DNA from: Avena insularis
Lineage: Eukaryota; Streptophyta; Magnoliopsida; Poales; Poaceae
Assembly: GCA_023614405.1 (NCBI GenBank)
Contig: CM042684.1
Location: 473,441,650 to 473,505,649 of the forward strand
Length of the DNA stretch: 64,000 nt
Direction of reading: 5' to 3'
The notes beneath the pieces are model-generated. The model saw only the letters and a list, made by a program, of their open reading frames with translations. It ran no database searches and was not told the origin of the DNA. This document shows, in pieces, positions 27,288-38,265 of this stretch; within the stretch, counting starts at the first letter, position 1; each line of letters opens with the position of its first letter. Both the position numbers and the translations under genes were made by a program.

Positions 27288-28971
27288 TGAAGGGAATATG
27301 CCCGAGAGGCAATAATAAAGTGGTTATTATCTTATTCATGTTTATGATAAATGTTTAATTTGCATGCTATAATTGTATTGATCGGAACATTAATACATGT
27401 GTGTTTAATAAACAAAAAGGGTTCCTAGTTATGCCTCTCTTATAGACTAGCTTGTTGATTAACAAGATGATCAAGGTTTCCTGATCATGGACATTGGATG
27501 TTGTTAATAACAAGGTCACAACATTGGTGGAATGATGTGATGAACATTCATCCGAAGTATAGCATTACGATCAGAGTCATTATGTTTATATTGCTATAAT
27601 GTCATACGAAGTAATCTTAGTCCTTAGACCATGAGATCATGTTAATTGCTAACACCGGAAGAGTATCTTGATAACATCAAACGTCACACCGTAACAGGGT
27701 GACTATAAAGGTGGGTTCAGTGCTATGAAGGTGTTATGTTGAGGCTCATGGATCAAGAGTGGGATTTGTTCATCCCGATGACGGATAGATATACTCTGGG
27801 CCCTCTCGGTGATATCACATTGAAATAGCTTGCAAGCAAGTGATGTGATCACTAGAATGTTATATCACGGGAACGAGAAAAGAGTGCATGTCGAATTAGA
27901 TCAAACTAGGTATGGAGATACCGATGATCGAATCTCGGACATGTAATATATCATGACAAAGGGATTTAGTTACTAGCGTTAAAGGTTCTCACGATCACGA
28001 AGTCATCGTTGAATCAGTAGGAGTCGAGATGGATCTCGTGTCCTGCTGCTGATTATTGATCGGAGAGGGGTCTCGATCATGTCTGCATTATTCGCGAACC
28101 GTAGGGTGACACACTTAAGGGACACCGGCACCATTTGGAGCAAATATGTTTCAAATAAAGATTTAAGAAAGCGCAGGAATTGTTTCAATAGAAACCGGAA
28201 ATTGTTTCGGGTGAAATTGCTGAAATTGGTTCTGCATGTAATATTGAAATGTTGTAGGGGGTTTTATGTGAATGTTTGTTAATTAAAGTAATTAACAAAA
28301 TTATGAATAAAAGAGTTTTATTAAATGAGAGAGCATTAAATTTGGAGAAATTTAATGCATTTAAAGTGGAGACTTTAAAAGAGAATGTGAAGGGGCAAAA
28401 TTATGTGGAGGGAGTTACCACCACATGAATGGAGGAGGTGAAGAGACACCTCCTCCATGCGCCGGCCATGAAGGAGGGGGACCCCCCCACCTCCTATAAA
28501 AGGCCACCCCCTCCTCACTTCTCACACACACCTCCTTGTGAAGGATCTCTCTCCCCCTCTAGTATTATTCCCCATGGTCTCAGATTAGCGAGATACATGT
28601 TCCCGATGGCTTTATCTGTAAAGGAGTTTTGCTTCCATTTGCTTTCTTTGGAAGCGAGGGACGGAGGTTGTCGAGGTACGGACGTGTGTGCGATCACGGA
28701 TGCACCGCTTTGCGGTGCTGGACTTGGGGTGCTAGAGCTGGATCGATGGACGTCTTTGGGCCGGACCTGCTGGACTTCATCACGATCTTGAGATCGGCAA
28801 GTGTACGACTACATCAACCACGAGTTCCTACTCGTTAACAAAGCTCGTTGTCTACGAGGGTAAGTTCTTGTTGGATGTATGTCCACCCGTTGCTTTGTAC
28901 CTAGTAGATAGATCTTGGCGTGTAGTTCATACCGTAGGAAATTTTTTGTTTTCTATGCGGCAGACCCAACA
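27288..28971 (+). mobile_element. Solo copia LTR inside the antisense-ORF region
   Basis: 1684 bases, starting TGAAGGGAATATGCCC and ending GACCCAACA, homologous to the LTRs at 14580 and 21210. No internal sequence or partner LTR is attached. Flanks are GCCAT on the left (27283-27287) and ACCAT on the right (28972-28976), a four-of-five match consistent with an aged target duplication. It is the product of LTR-LTR recombination after insertion. Confidence 0.85.
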
Positions 28972-29773
28972 ACCATCTCTTGAGGATACAGTGGCACCAC
29001 CGCGCTCCAGGGTAGAGGAGCTATCCTTGCTTTCGCAACTTCGTGATCGCGTTAAGCAACTAGAGCGTGAATTGCCCGTGATCCATGGTAGCGCGGACGT
29101 GTGGAAGTCGAAGGCTGAAAAAGCCGCCGCCCGCGAGCAATATCTGCTTGGCGAGGTGACACAGCTGGGCGACCAGTTTAAGTGTTAGTTTGCTCATCCT
29201 CATCTTTTCCTTTGTAGTTAGTCGCAATGGTATGTTGTACTCATGTTGTTGATGCTGCTTCGTGTAGTTGTTAGCGCACGCCATCTGCAGGAGGAGAGGG
29301 ATAGGATTGCCATCCGCCTTCATGATCTCACCCAGGAGCTACTTCAGGAGAGTGGATACTTCTAGGTAGATCATGATCGTGCGACTGCATTGGCGACCCT
29401 GCAGGATCGCGCCTCGCGAGTGCTACTCTTCCTGAAGAAGTCACAGTCGTGTTTGAAGAACATCTTTCGGGCGATGTTCCCGCTGGATGACACTCCATCA
29501 AGCCTGCTGGCTCTCCTGACCAAATTTCAAGATATGTCCGCGATTCACAAGTGCGTGAGGCAGCAATTGGTGGCTGGTGCCAAGGCTGCCCTCTCAATGG
29601 TGCGTTTGCACAGGCCTGACGTGGATGTCGCCGCCATTGCCTCTAGGCCACCGGCGCCACCAACAGGATCTTCCTGTAATATGGTGTCGCACTATCAGGC
29701 GGTGGACCGCCCAGCCGAGGATATCGTCGACTTCTTCGAGGAACAAACTAATGTTCTTCTGTTGCAAGGGTAG
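28972..29773 (+). pseudogene. C-terminal fragment of a second antisense ORF
   Basis: After the solo LTR the plus strand encodes a Leu/Glu-rich coiled-coil (LSQLRDRVKQLERELP). An intron-like interval lies at about 29187-29290, followed by a segment rich in charged residues with a TAG at 29364-29366. An open frame at 29390-29773 then ends in NVLLLQG. The sequence is not a repeat of 26528-27082, so it is either a separate unit or the true end of the ORF after intron sequence. It runs tail to tail with integrase of element A, 430 bases away. Confidence 0.55.
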
Positions 29774-30202
29774 CCAAATATGTATCCTGCACATAAGTGT
29801 ACTTGTGTTGTAAAGTTCATATATATTTGTAGATAATTTATTGTTGAATGTGTACAAATAGCTTTGTAAGCGTGGGGTGCGTTGCACCATGCGAGTCCTT
29901 TTCGTTAGCCTGGCCATCTTTTTCCTTGGTCCCTTGTCAACCTGCCAGGTGCATTGCAGCTGGGTAGGGTTTGTATTAAGGGGTTCGATTGATGTGCCAG
30001 CTACTCAGGATATCGTGTTACTGGTTCGAAGAACAGACGTATGGGTGGCGCAGCCCCCGAGTATAAAATTTGACAAAGTAAAGGAGAACACGGAGTTTTG
30101 GGGCACTTAGCTTTTGTTTATTCGAAGAACAGTGCGAGGTACAATGTGCGGCTAAGTAGCCTTGTCTGAGTAGCCTTGTTTGTGATGTAAAAACTAAAAC
30201 TA
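29774..30202. other. Gap between convergent antisense ORF and pol
   Basis: No gene seen. It carries AT-rich stretches suited to 3' ends of both convergent transcripts (for example TATATATTTGTAGATAATTTATT near 29820) and a GCGCAGCCCCCGAGTA motif near 30047 like the modules at 23443 and 23749. Confidence 0.5.
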
Positions 30203-31127
30203 CTAGGGGTATAAGCGTCGCAATTGTGCGACGTTCCAAGGGTTGGAGTATGCGACTCCTGTCTCTAGGTCTTTAAGGCGATAGGCGCCACCTGGGATTA
30301 CTTCTGTAATCACGTACGGTCCTTCCCAGGGGGACTCGATCTTGAGATGCCCCTGCTTCTTCAGTCGCAGGACCAAGTCACCTTCGACGAAGGATCTGGG
30401 GCGAAGCCTTCTATTGTGGTAGTTGTGCAGGTTCTGCTGGTAGATCGTTGATCTTTTCGCGGCGATTTCCCTTGCTTCGTCAAGGAGGTCGACGGAATTC
30501 TCGAGTGCGAGGGATGACCCTTGTTCGCTGTAAGCAACCACGCGTGGCGCTTTGTACCGTACCTTGGCAGGTAGTACTACTTCTGCTCCGTGCACCATAA
30601 AGAATGGCGTGTAGCCCGTGGCGCTGTTTGGAGTTGTACGTAGACTCCAAAGTACAGATTGGAACTCATCTGGCCAGCAACCCGCCGCTTGTTCGAGTGG
30701 TCGCAGGAGTCGCTTCTTGATGCCGCTGCAGAGAGCGAGCCGTTTGCTTTCCACGACCGTTGGTGCGTGGATGCGCTCTTGGCGTAGCTGATGTTGATCC
30801 CCAGGTTCTTGCAGAATTCTTGGAACTCCTTGGATGTGAAGTTCGTCCCGTTGTCGGTAATAATGCTGTGTGGCACGCCGAAGCGGTAGACGCTAGACTC
30901 GAAGAACTTGACTGCGATGTGCCCTGATTGGTTGGTCATTGGCATGGCCTCGATCCACTTGGTGAATTTGTCGACTGCCACCAAGAGGTAGACGTAGCCT
31001 CCGCGCGAGGATCTTGGCAGCTTGCCAACCATATCAAGCCCCTACTGTGCGAAGGGCCAGGCCAATGGAATAGGCCGTAGCTCTGCGCCTGGTGCGTGTG
31101 GCTTGTCCGCGAATCGCTAGCAAGCAT
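30203..31127 (-). pseudogene. Element A integrase
   Basis: The catalytic core starts LDMVGKLPRSSRGGYVYLLV (first Asp). The second Asp is in IITDNGTNF, and the third, Glu, lies in the HPQTNGQVEKANG region, where a frameshift near 30770 breaks it. The N-terminal zinc finger (HH...CNAC) lies in the preceding frame near 31120-31230. The C-terminal part (30203-30754) is open, has GDLVLRL and the WEGPYVI motif typical of gypsy integrases, and ends NVAQLRRLYP without a chromodomain. A stop at 31035 separates the zinc finger from the core. Confidence 0.82.
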
Positions 31128-32001
31128 TGCATTTTTGGACTATATCCTTAGCGTCGCGCATGGCCGTGGGCCAGTAAAATCCAGCTCGTAGAGCTTTGGC
31201 GACGAGGGCGCGACTGCCTGCGTGGTGCCCACAAGTCCCTTCCTGGATGTCGAGGAGTATTGCTCTTCCGTCAGCCATGGAGACGCATCGTTGTAGTACT
31301 CTTGTGATGCTGCGTTTATACAGTTCACCGTTGAGAACGGCGAATGCCTTGGAGTGCGGCGCGATGTGCCGTGCATCTGTCGGATCGTCCGGTAGTCTCT
31401 TGCTGAGGAGGTACGTAATGTACGGCTGCGTCCAAGATTGCTCGATCATCATGACGCTCATTGGTCCCTCGAGTCCTGTGTCCAGCTCCAAGTCATCGAG
31501 TGCCATTGGCTCATTGGGTGGCGTAGCCCCCGAGTCCGTTGATGCGCTTGTTTTCTTCTCTGCGGCCTTTGGCTTGATGGAGCGTTCGCATATGCGCTCG
31601 AGAAATACCCTAGGTGGTATGGGGGCGCAGGTAGAGCCTATGTTGGCGAGTGTGTCCGCCTCCTCATTGCTTTCACGACCTATGTGTCGCAACTCGCAAC
31701 CATCGAAGTCTCCTTCGAGTGTATCGTAGAGGTCGCGATACACGATCATGTTGTCGTTCAGTGCATCGCACTCGTGCATTGTTTGGTTGACGACCAACTT
31801 GGAGTCGCCATATATGATGAGCCTTTTGGCACCACAGGCTTTTGCCATCCTCATCCCGTGCAACAGGGCCTCGTATTCAGCCTCGTTGTTTGAGGCTGTG
31901 AACTGCATTCGTAGGATATATTTCAGCTTGTCCCCTTGAGGTGATGTCAATATGACACCTGCGCCTGCTCCGTCTTTCCGTTTGGACCCATCGAAGTGCA
32001 T
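31117..32001 (-). CDS. Element A archaeal-type RNase H plus integrase zinc finger
   Basis: This open frame of 294 codons begins MHFDGSKRKDGAGAGVIL. It contains the four acidic RNase H positions: Asp in FDGS, Glu in NNEAEYEALLHG, Asp in YGDSKLVVNQ, and Asp in NEEADTLA. The pattern is that of the second, archaeal-like RNase H found in Tat-lineage plant elements. A linker of about 100 residues leads to the HHAG...CNAC zinc finger of integrase at the C-terminus. It is the best-preserved part of element A, although its neighbours are broken, so it is a domain rather than a free-standing gene. Confidence 0.8.
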   Translation of the reverse strand: MHFDGSKRKDGAGAGVILTSPQGDKLKYILRMQFTASNNEAEYEALLHGMRMAKACGAKRLIIYGDSKLVVNQTMHECDALNDNMIVYRDLYDTLEGDFDGCELRHIGRESNEEADTLANIGSTCAPIPPRVFLERICERSIKPKAAEKKTSASTDSGATPPNEPMALDDLELDTGLEGPMSVMMIEQSWTQPYITYLLSKRLPDDPTDARHIAPHSKAFAVLNGELYKRSITRVLQRCVSMADGRAILLDIQEGTCGHHAGSRALVAKALRAGFYWPTAMRDAKDIVQKCNAC

Positions 32002-33402
32002 TGTCTAGAGGTAGGACATATCTGGCTTGTCCAGGAGTTGGTTCTCCATCTAGTGCACGAGAAAGTCAGGGAGCACTTGCGACTTGATGGCGTCGCGTTT
32101 TTTGTATGTGATGTCTCGTGGAGACAGCTCTATTCCCCAAAGCGCGACTCGCCCTGTGGCGTCGGGGTTATTTAGGATATGCCCCAACGGGGCGTCGTTG
32201 ACTACCACGATTGGGTGTTCCTGAAAGTAGTGGCGCGATCGTGGCGGTCATAAAGACACCGTCGCCGACTTACGGTAGTCTTGGTACCGTTGTTTTGTTG
32301 GCGTGAGGACCTCGCTGAGGTAGTATCTGCGGCGTTGTATGCCATGGACTTTGTTTTCCACGGCTCGCTCGACGACAAACCTTTGTCTTTGACCACTGGT
32401 TGGTGGCGGAGATGTACAACAACAGTGGTTCCCTTTCGTGGAGTCACTAATCTTGGCGAGGTGGATATGGCGCTTGAGATCTTGAATGCTTCTTGTGCTT
32501 CATTGGTCCACTCGAATTTTTTCGGCGCGGAGGAGCTGGTAGAAGGCGTGCCTTTTCACCCATCCGGTGATAAATCGGTGAGGGCCGCGATTCGTCCGTT
32601 TGCCATTTGGACGCCTCTTATGTTCTTGGCTTCTCCGTGGCGGTATGGCTTTTATCTTCTCGAGTTCGCCTCGATCCCTCGCGGAGATGAGGTATCCAGT
32701 AGCTGCCGGATAGTACGCCAAGGCGCATTTGTCGGGTTGAGCTTGATCCGTAGCGATCGAGGTTGGCGAAGGTTTCGCAAATCATCGATTAGAGGCTTCC
32801 TCCTTGGTCTTGATTACTATGTCGACATAGACTTGGATGTTGCGACCTAGTTGTTCCTTGAGGCAAGCCTGCATGCATCGCTGGTAGGTGGCTCCCGTTT
32901 TTAGCCGAAGGGCATTGTTATGTGAGAACACACCAAAGGGCGTTGCAAACGCTGTTTTCTCCTGATCTTCCTCCTTCATTCGAATTTGATTATAGCCTGA
33001 GTAGGCGTCGAGGAAGCAGAGGCGCTCGCATCCCGCGGTGGAGTCGATGATCTGGTCGATCCGTGGCAGCGGGAAGTGATCTTTTGGGCAGTGCTTGTTT
33101 AAAGAAGTGAAGTCCACACACATTCGGAGGATGTCTGTGTCCTTTTTTGGTACCAGCACCGTATTGGTGAGCCAAGTGCTTTCCTTGATCTCGCGTATGA
33201 ACTTGGCCTCGAGGAGTCTGTTGATCTCCATTCCGACTGTCTGCGCTCGTGGCTCAGACAGTCGCCTGATTGTTTGCTTGACTGGCCTTGCGTCGGGGTT
33301 GACGTTGAGTGCGTGCTCGGCGAATTCCCTAGAAACTCCTGGCATGTCTGCAGGACACCAGGCAAAAATTTCCCAGTGCTCACGGAGGAATTCGACGAGC
33401 AC
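32002..33402 (-). pseudogene. Element A reverse transcriptase and first RNase H
   Basis: The frame from 33402 has WCPADMPGVSREFAEHALNV, LVPKKDTDILRMCVDF, LNKHCPKDHFPLPRIDQIID and CFLDAYSGYNQI (first catalytic Asp). The second catalytic box reads QVYVDIVIKTK where element C has YVDDVVIKTK, so one Asp codon is lost. The PFGLKN motif is also damaged. Downstream of 32782 the first (gypsy-type) RNase H is recognisable only in fragments. Confidence 0.82.
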
Positions 33403-33408
33403 GAGTTC

Positions 33409-34349
33409 CTATGCGGGACTCAAGTTGTTGGCAATGAGGGTCGTCTTGGCAGGATCCGATGGATGGACCTGCACCTTCTTTGTGTGCACGGATGAGTCGA
33501 AAGAGAGATCAGGTGAGCTTGGCCTACTCAAGGGAGGCGGTATTGTTGTCGTCTTTTTTACATCTTGAGTTCCTCCTGCATGTCGAAAGACTGGGAGATT
33601 CTGTTGAATTCCCTGTCGCAAGCGTTAGATCGCTCAAAGTTCCCGTTGATCATTATGACGCCATTGGGACCTGGCATTTTCATCTGCAGGTAGGTGTAGT
33701 GGGGTACTGCCATGAACCTGGCAATTGCGACATGCCCAAGGATGCAATGGTATTGTGAGGGCTAGTCGACGACCTCAAAGTTGATGCGCTCGCGCCAGAA
33801 GTTCTTCAGCGTGCCAAAGATGACGTCGAGGTTGATTTTGCCCAAGGGGTATACGCCTTTCCCTGGGATGATGCCATGGAACATTGTGTCCGATGCCTCC
33901 AAGCAGGTTAGAGGGATCCTCATTGCTCGCAAGGTACCCACGAATATGAGGTTGATGCCGCTTCCGCCATCCATGAAGACGCGACTCATGTCGAAGCCTC
34001 CAATTTGCGCCTCGAGTACGAGGGGGCAATGACCTGGGCGAGGTAGTTGAGGCTGGTGGTCGTGTTTGTCGAAGGTAATGCATGACTCGCTGCCACTGAG
34101 GTACTTAGTGGTGGATGGTGGCGAGCGCGTGGCCAAGTTGACTTGGCGAGTTATGGCCTTCTGCACCCTATTGGAGGGGCGCCCCTTTTGGATCATCATG
34201 GTACCCATGGCCCGTGGGTACGGTTCGCCTCCGTGGTGCTGGTCCGGTGCAACTCCGTTCGGGGGTGGCCCGGGTGGTGGTGGTGGTGCGCCATGTGCCA
34301 CGGCGCCTGGAGCGGCTCCGTAGCCTCTTTCGACTGTGTTGCGGTTCAT
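33409..34349 (-). pseudogene. Element A aspartic protease
   Basis: It follows gag with a proline-rich linker. The retropepsin core has VFMDGGSGINLIF (active-site Asp in DGGS) and a later GKINLDVIFG. The frame is interrupted near 33762 by a TAG. The equivalent in element C (63011-63742) stays open to the LSPA end. Confidence 0.75.
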
Positions 34350-36802
34350 TCAAACCAATCCCTCGTGTAGCTTGAGGAACTCGCGGCAGTCCTTGAGGAG
34401 GTGGCTGGACTTTCTCTTGCCATCATGCTTGTCGGTGTAGAAGTGTACCATGCATGGCCCGGACAATTTGTCCCCGATGGAGGTCGCGGGTGCCTCATCG
34501 CGAGTGCGGTGTTGCCATACTTGCGTGGTTTTCCCAGAGTCGCGGTATCCGCCGCTGCGGTATCCGCTGTTGCGGTTATCATCGCGTCTATCGGCGTAGC
34601 CGGCTGCGACCATGTTGACGTCATCGCGATCGTCGTAGACGCGCATGCGACGCTTGCCTCGGCGGTCGCGTCTGCGTTCGAGTTTTGTCTCCTCGTCGGA
34701 GTGAACGCGATTCTTCACCGAATCTTCTCCATCGGCCCACCGATTCGCGATCTCCATCAGGTGGTCGATGGTCTGGGGCTTTGAGCGGCCTAGCTCCTCC
34801 CTGAGTTCCATGCGGCGGACACCACCATTGAATGCATCAATCGCGCGGTCTTCCGAGATGTTCTCCGCAGAGTTCTTGATGATGGACCACCTTTGGATGT
34901 AAGAGCGCAGCGATTCGCCAGATCTTTGCTGGTAGCATCTCAGTTCTTCGATTGAGGCGGGCCGTTTGTACGTGCCCTTAAAGTTGCGCACGAAGCTGTA
35001 GACCAGCTCATCCCAACTGCGAATAGATCCGCGTGGGAGGTTATTGAGCCATGCCCGGGCGGCGCCCTGCAGCTATAGCTGCAAGCATTGCATGGCAGTA
35101 CTTCGACTGCCTCCGTGTAGCCTAATGGCGATTTGACCGCCCGTGTAGCCCGCAGATGTGGTCCTCGGCCAGATCTTAGGGTCTGTAGCATTGCATGGCG
35201 ACTTGATCGCCTCCGTAGCCTGCAGATGTGGTCCTCCAGCCAGATCTTAGGGTCCTGTAGACTGTCGAATTTCGGGTTCTCCGATGGGAGTTTAAACCCT
35301 TTAGGCATTCGTTTCTGCCTAATGGCTCTGCTGAAGCATCTAGCGCCGCAGAGCTCCCCATCTTCCTCTTCCAAGTTAGTCGACCGAGCGCGTCGTGCCC
35401 TTGACTTGTTGATCTTGTGTTGTGTGAGGTTGTCGCGCGCATCGTAGTCGCGATCGTGTCGCCGTGAGCGGCGGCGTCGAGACAGGTCGTGATTGTCATC
35501 GCTGGACGAGGCCGAGGAGTAGCGCTTTGCTAGCGCTTTGCCCTTTTTTGGGTCTGGTACCGGTTCCTTGTCGAGGGCGGCCTCGATTAGCCCCAGGCCC
35601 ACGATCATAGATCGGTGCATGGCCGTTCGGGGATCTCCAGCTGGCGGCTGGTTATTGAGGAGGTACGTGGTGGCTGCTGTCACCGCGGCTTGCGGTGTCC
35701 TAGGAACCACGTTGCCTCTCATGTCGACTGTCATAGAGCCGAAGTCGAGGACTTTCGTGGCCTCTATGCACTCTTGTTCGGTGAGGTGAGCCATCCATGA
35801 CTGCCTCTTCTTGGCGAGGTACTCGTTGCCTCTTGAGGAGGATCCTCCGTAGGAGGAGAGCCCAGCACGGCGAAGGCTTGATTCGTCTGCAGCCTTTTTA
35901 CGCGCCTCAAGTTGCCCGATTGCTTGTTTTTGGCGCTTGAATTCCTCTTTTAGGAGCCAGTGGTAGCCCATCAGCAGTTCCTGCGGGGACCCGAAGGGTA
36001 GAGGTGCACCTCATAGGGCTTCGCGGCAGCGATCCCACTCTTGCTCGTTGAGCCTGATCACGACGCGTTCGCCTGTTTGCTCGTTGATCATGCTAGGAGG
36101 TTCGACTACTCCTCCGTTTCCACCATTACTGCCGTTGCCACCGTTGCCACCATTGCCGGCGTTGGGTGGATCGGTGCCGTTGCTGGTGTTACCACCGTTG
36201 CCACGATTGGGCGGATCGATGCCGTTGCCGGTGTTACCACCATTGCCGCGATTGGCGGAGGTGTCTCCTGTGTTGATGACGGTGCACATGAAGTGATTAG
36301 GGAAGTTGTTGCTTCCACAACTTTCAGATCTGAAACCGTAGGTTCCATCTTCAGTGGCCAGATCGCTTAGATCAGAGTCGTGACTGTTGTCGTTGACCGT
36401 GTTCTCGACTGCCACCGGAGCGTTGAGCTCCCTGAGGGTGCCGATCGATGGAGGGAACCATGATGCCGGGGCAATCGCCGGTGTTGTCGGCTGATCAGGC
36501 ATGCGAAGCGTGCCCATATGACCAACTTGGAAGCGGAAGCTCCCAATCGCCAGGCTGATTCCGTCGCCCACAGACTCGAAGGCCGGGCGGGTGGCCAGCG
36601 TGTGGACGGTGAAGTCGAAGGCGCCGAAGAGCTGACGAATCTCTGCTGTTGCAGAGTTGTAGATCGTAGTTGATGGGGCCGAAGAATCTGCAACATCAAC
36701 ACTCCCAATTCCCACAGACGACGCCAATTGACGAGGGTTTAACTCATCAATCCCCATTGTTATGGACTTGGGTTTTGGAGAAGGAGGGAGCGCTAGAGAC
36801 AT
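34350..36802 (-). pseudogene. Element A gag
   Basis: The first frame (36802-36011) begins inside the LTR and passes through the primer binding site without a stop (MGIDELNPRQLASSVG). It goes on to a Gly/Asn-rich stretch with repeated GNGGN and DPPN units at about 36100-36260. A basic region with RRRRSRRHDRDYDAR and an FKLPSENPKFDSLQDPKIWL motif follows (35971-34940). The retrotransposon gag domain proper, with YIQRWSIIKNSAENIS and AFNGGV, is at 34991-34350. A local tandem duplication of about 80 bases near 35130-35260 disrupts the middle, next to a stop near 35073. Confidence 0.78.
36710..36727 (-). promoter_or_regulatory. Primer binding site of element A
   Basis: On the minus strand TGGCGTCGTCTGTGGGA begins two bases after the LTR end. 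It resembles the TGGCGCC-type sites complementary to the 3' end of tRNA-Asp in plant gypsy elements, with differences in the second half. The identical sequence follows the LTR of element B at 40452. Confidence 0.7.
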
Positions 36803-37216
36803 CTATCGGCTAGCAAACAAGCACACAGGGGACAAAGGATTTACCCAGGTTTAGGCCTCATAGAGGTCCCTACTCCTGCTTGTCTGCTCGTGCAATTATT
36901 GAAGGAGTCGAAAGTTACAATGGTGCGCAGATGTAATCTGGCGAAGGTTGTGGAAACTAGGGTTGCATGTGTCCTTCTCACCACCCCCTCCTAGCCTTTA
37001 TATAGATAGGCTAGGTCTCGGGTAGCAGGTCGAGTCGGTTACAATTTAGGGTTTTCCCTTTAATATTTCTATCTTTAGCTTCTTCTTGTTCTTCAAGCAA
37101 TCGAGAGTCCGTAGGTTACTCGAGTCCCTCCATCCGGGCCTTGGCCACACCGTGGGCCTGTATGTATTTGGACCGTATATACCAAGCTCGAGTACGTGTA
37201 GGGTATACCCATGTCA
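36730..37216 (-). repeat. 5' LTR of element A
   Basis: 487 bases, TGACATGGG...CTCGTCA on the minus strand, with TGAC/GTCA termini. A TATATAAAGG box lies near 37000 and a CCATAACAATGGG segment near the 3' end supplies the start codon used by gag. Same length as the LTR of element B (39963-40449). Outer flank is ATTAC. Confidence 0.85.
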
Positions 37217-38265
37217 ATTACTTTTGGGATGATCTGTATCTATATTGTCATGGATTTGACGAAATGATTCGGAAGTGTGTTCCTAACCATGAAATGAATG
37301 CGATATTGAAAGCTTGTCATGACAATACGTATGGAGGGCATCATGCAGGTAAGAGAACTGCTGCAAAGGTACTTCAATCCAGATTCTATTGGCCCACCTT
37401 GCTCAAGGATGCACACAGGTATGTGGAATACTACGATGCTTGCCAAAGAAGAGGTAATATAGGTAGGAGACAAGAAATGGCAATGAATTATAGTCTCATA
37501 ATTGAACCTTTTGATGTATGGGGAATGGATTACATGGGACCATTTATAGAGTCGAATGGTTATACTCATATTCTTGTTGCTGTTGACTATGTTACTAAAT
37601 GGGTTGAAGCTATTCCAACAAATCATGCGGATGCAGCTACCTCAGTGAAGATGATTAAGGATATCATATTCCCCAGGTTTGGAGTTCCTAGATTTTTAAT
37701 TACTGACGGTGGTTCTCATTTTATGAAAGGAACTTTTAGGAAAATCCTCAGTAAATATGGAGTAACTCACCACGTTGCTTCACCATATCATCCCCAAACA
37801 AGTGGTTAAGTGGAACTCTCTTATAGAGAATTGAAGACCATACTCGATAAGACGATGGACAAATCAAGAAAAGATTGGTCATACAAGTTAAATGACACTA
37901 TATGGGCATATTGTACTGCATTTAAAAACCCAATGGGTATGACACCTTATAAGATGGTGTACGGTAAGGCATGCCATTTACCTTTAGAATTGGAACACAA
38001 AGCTTTTGGGGCAATCAAGAACCTAAATTATGATCTTAAAGCAGCAGGGGAGAAGTGTTTATTAGATATTCATGCTTTAGATGAGTTTAGAAGTGAAGCC
38101 TATGAGAATGCTAGGTTGTTTAAGGAAAAGGTGAAAAGATGGCATGATAGAAAAATAGAGAATAAGACTTCTAAAAGTGGAGATAAAGTGTTGCTCTATA
38201 ATTCTCGTCTTAAGTTGTTTCCAAGAAAGCTCAGATCGAAGTGGGAAGGCCCATATATAGTATAA
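37217..38265 (+). pseudogene. Athila-lineage integrase fragment
   Basis: It begins abruptly at the LTR of element A with NYFWDDLYLY. It contains the integrase zinc finger (GHHAGKRT ... YDACQRRG, with the first Cys of the second pair replaced by Tyr) and the catalytic core: Asp in GMDYMGPF, Asp in ITDGGSHF, Glu in VELSYRELK. A TAA at 37807-37809 stands at the Gln of the HPQTSGQ motif, a single C-to-T change. The C-terminal part is open to WEGPYIV at 38265. Reverse transcriptase is missing on the left. Confidence 0.85.

Larger units (their letters stand above)
22867..37216 (-). mobile_element. Tat-lineage Ty3/gypsy element A with antisense ORF
   Basis: On the minus strand the order is 5' LTR (37216-36730), primer binding site, gag, protease, reverse transcriptase, RNase H, a second RNase H, and integrase ending at 30203. 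Then comes a 7-kb region with plus-strand (antisense) ORFs, and finally a polypurine tract (reverse of 22867-22881). No 3' LTR follows: the copia 3' LTR end occupies that position. A solo copia LTR is nested at 27288-28971. The archaeal-type second RNase H and the absence of a chromodomain place it in the Tat lineage. Every coding block has at least one break. Confidence 0.78.
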
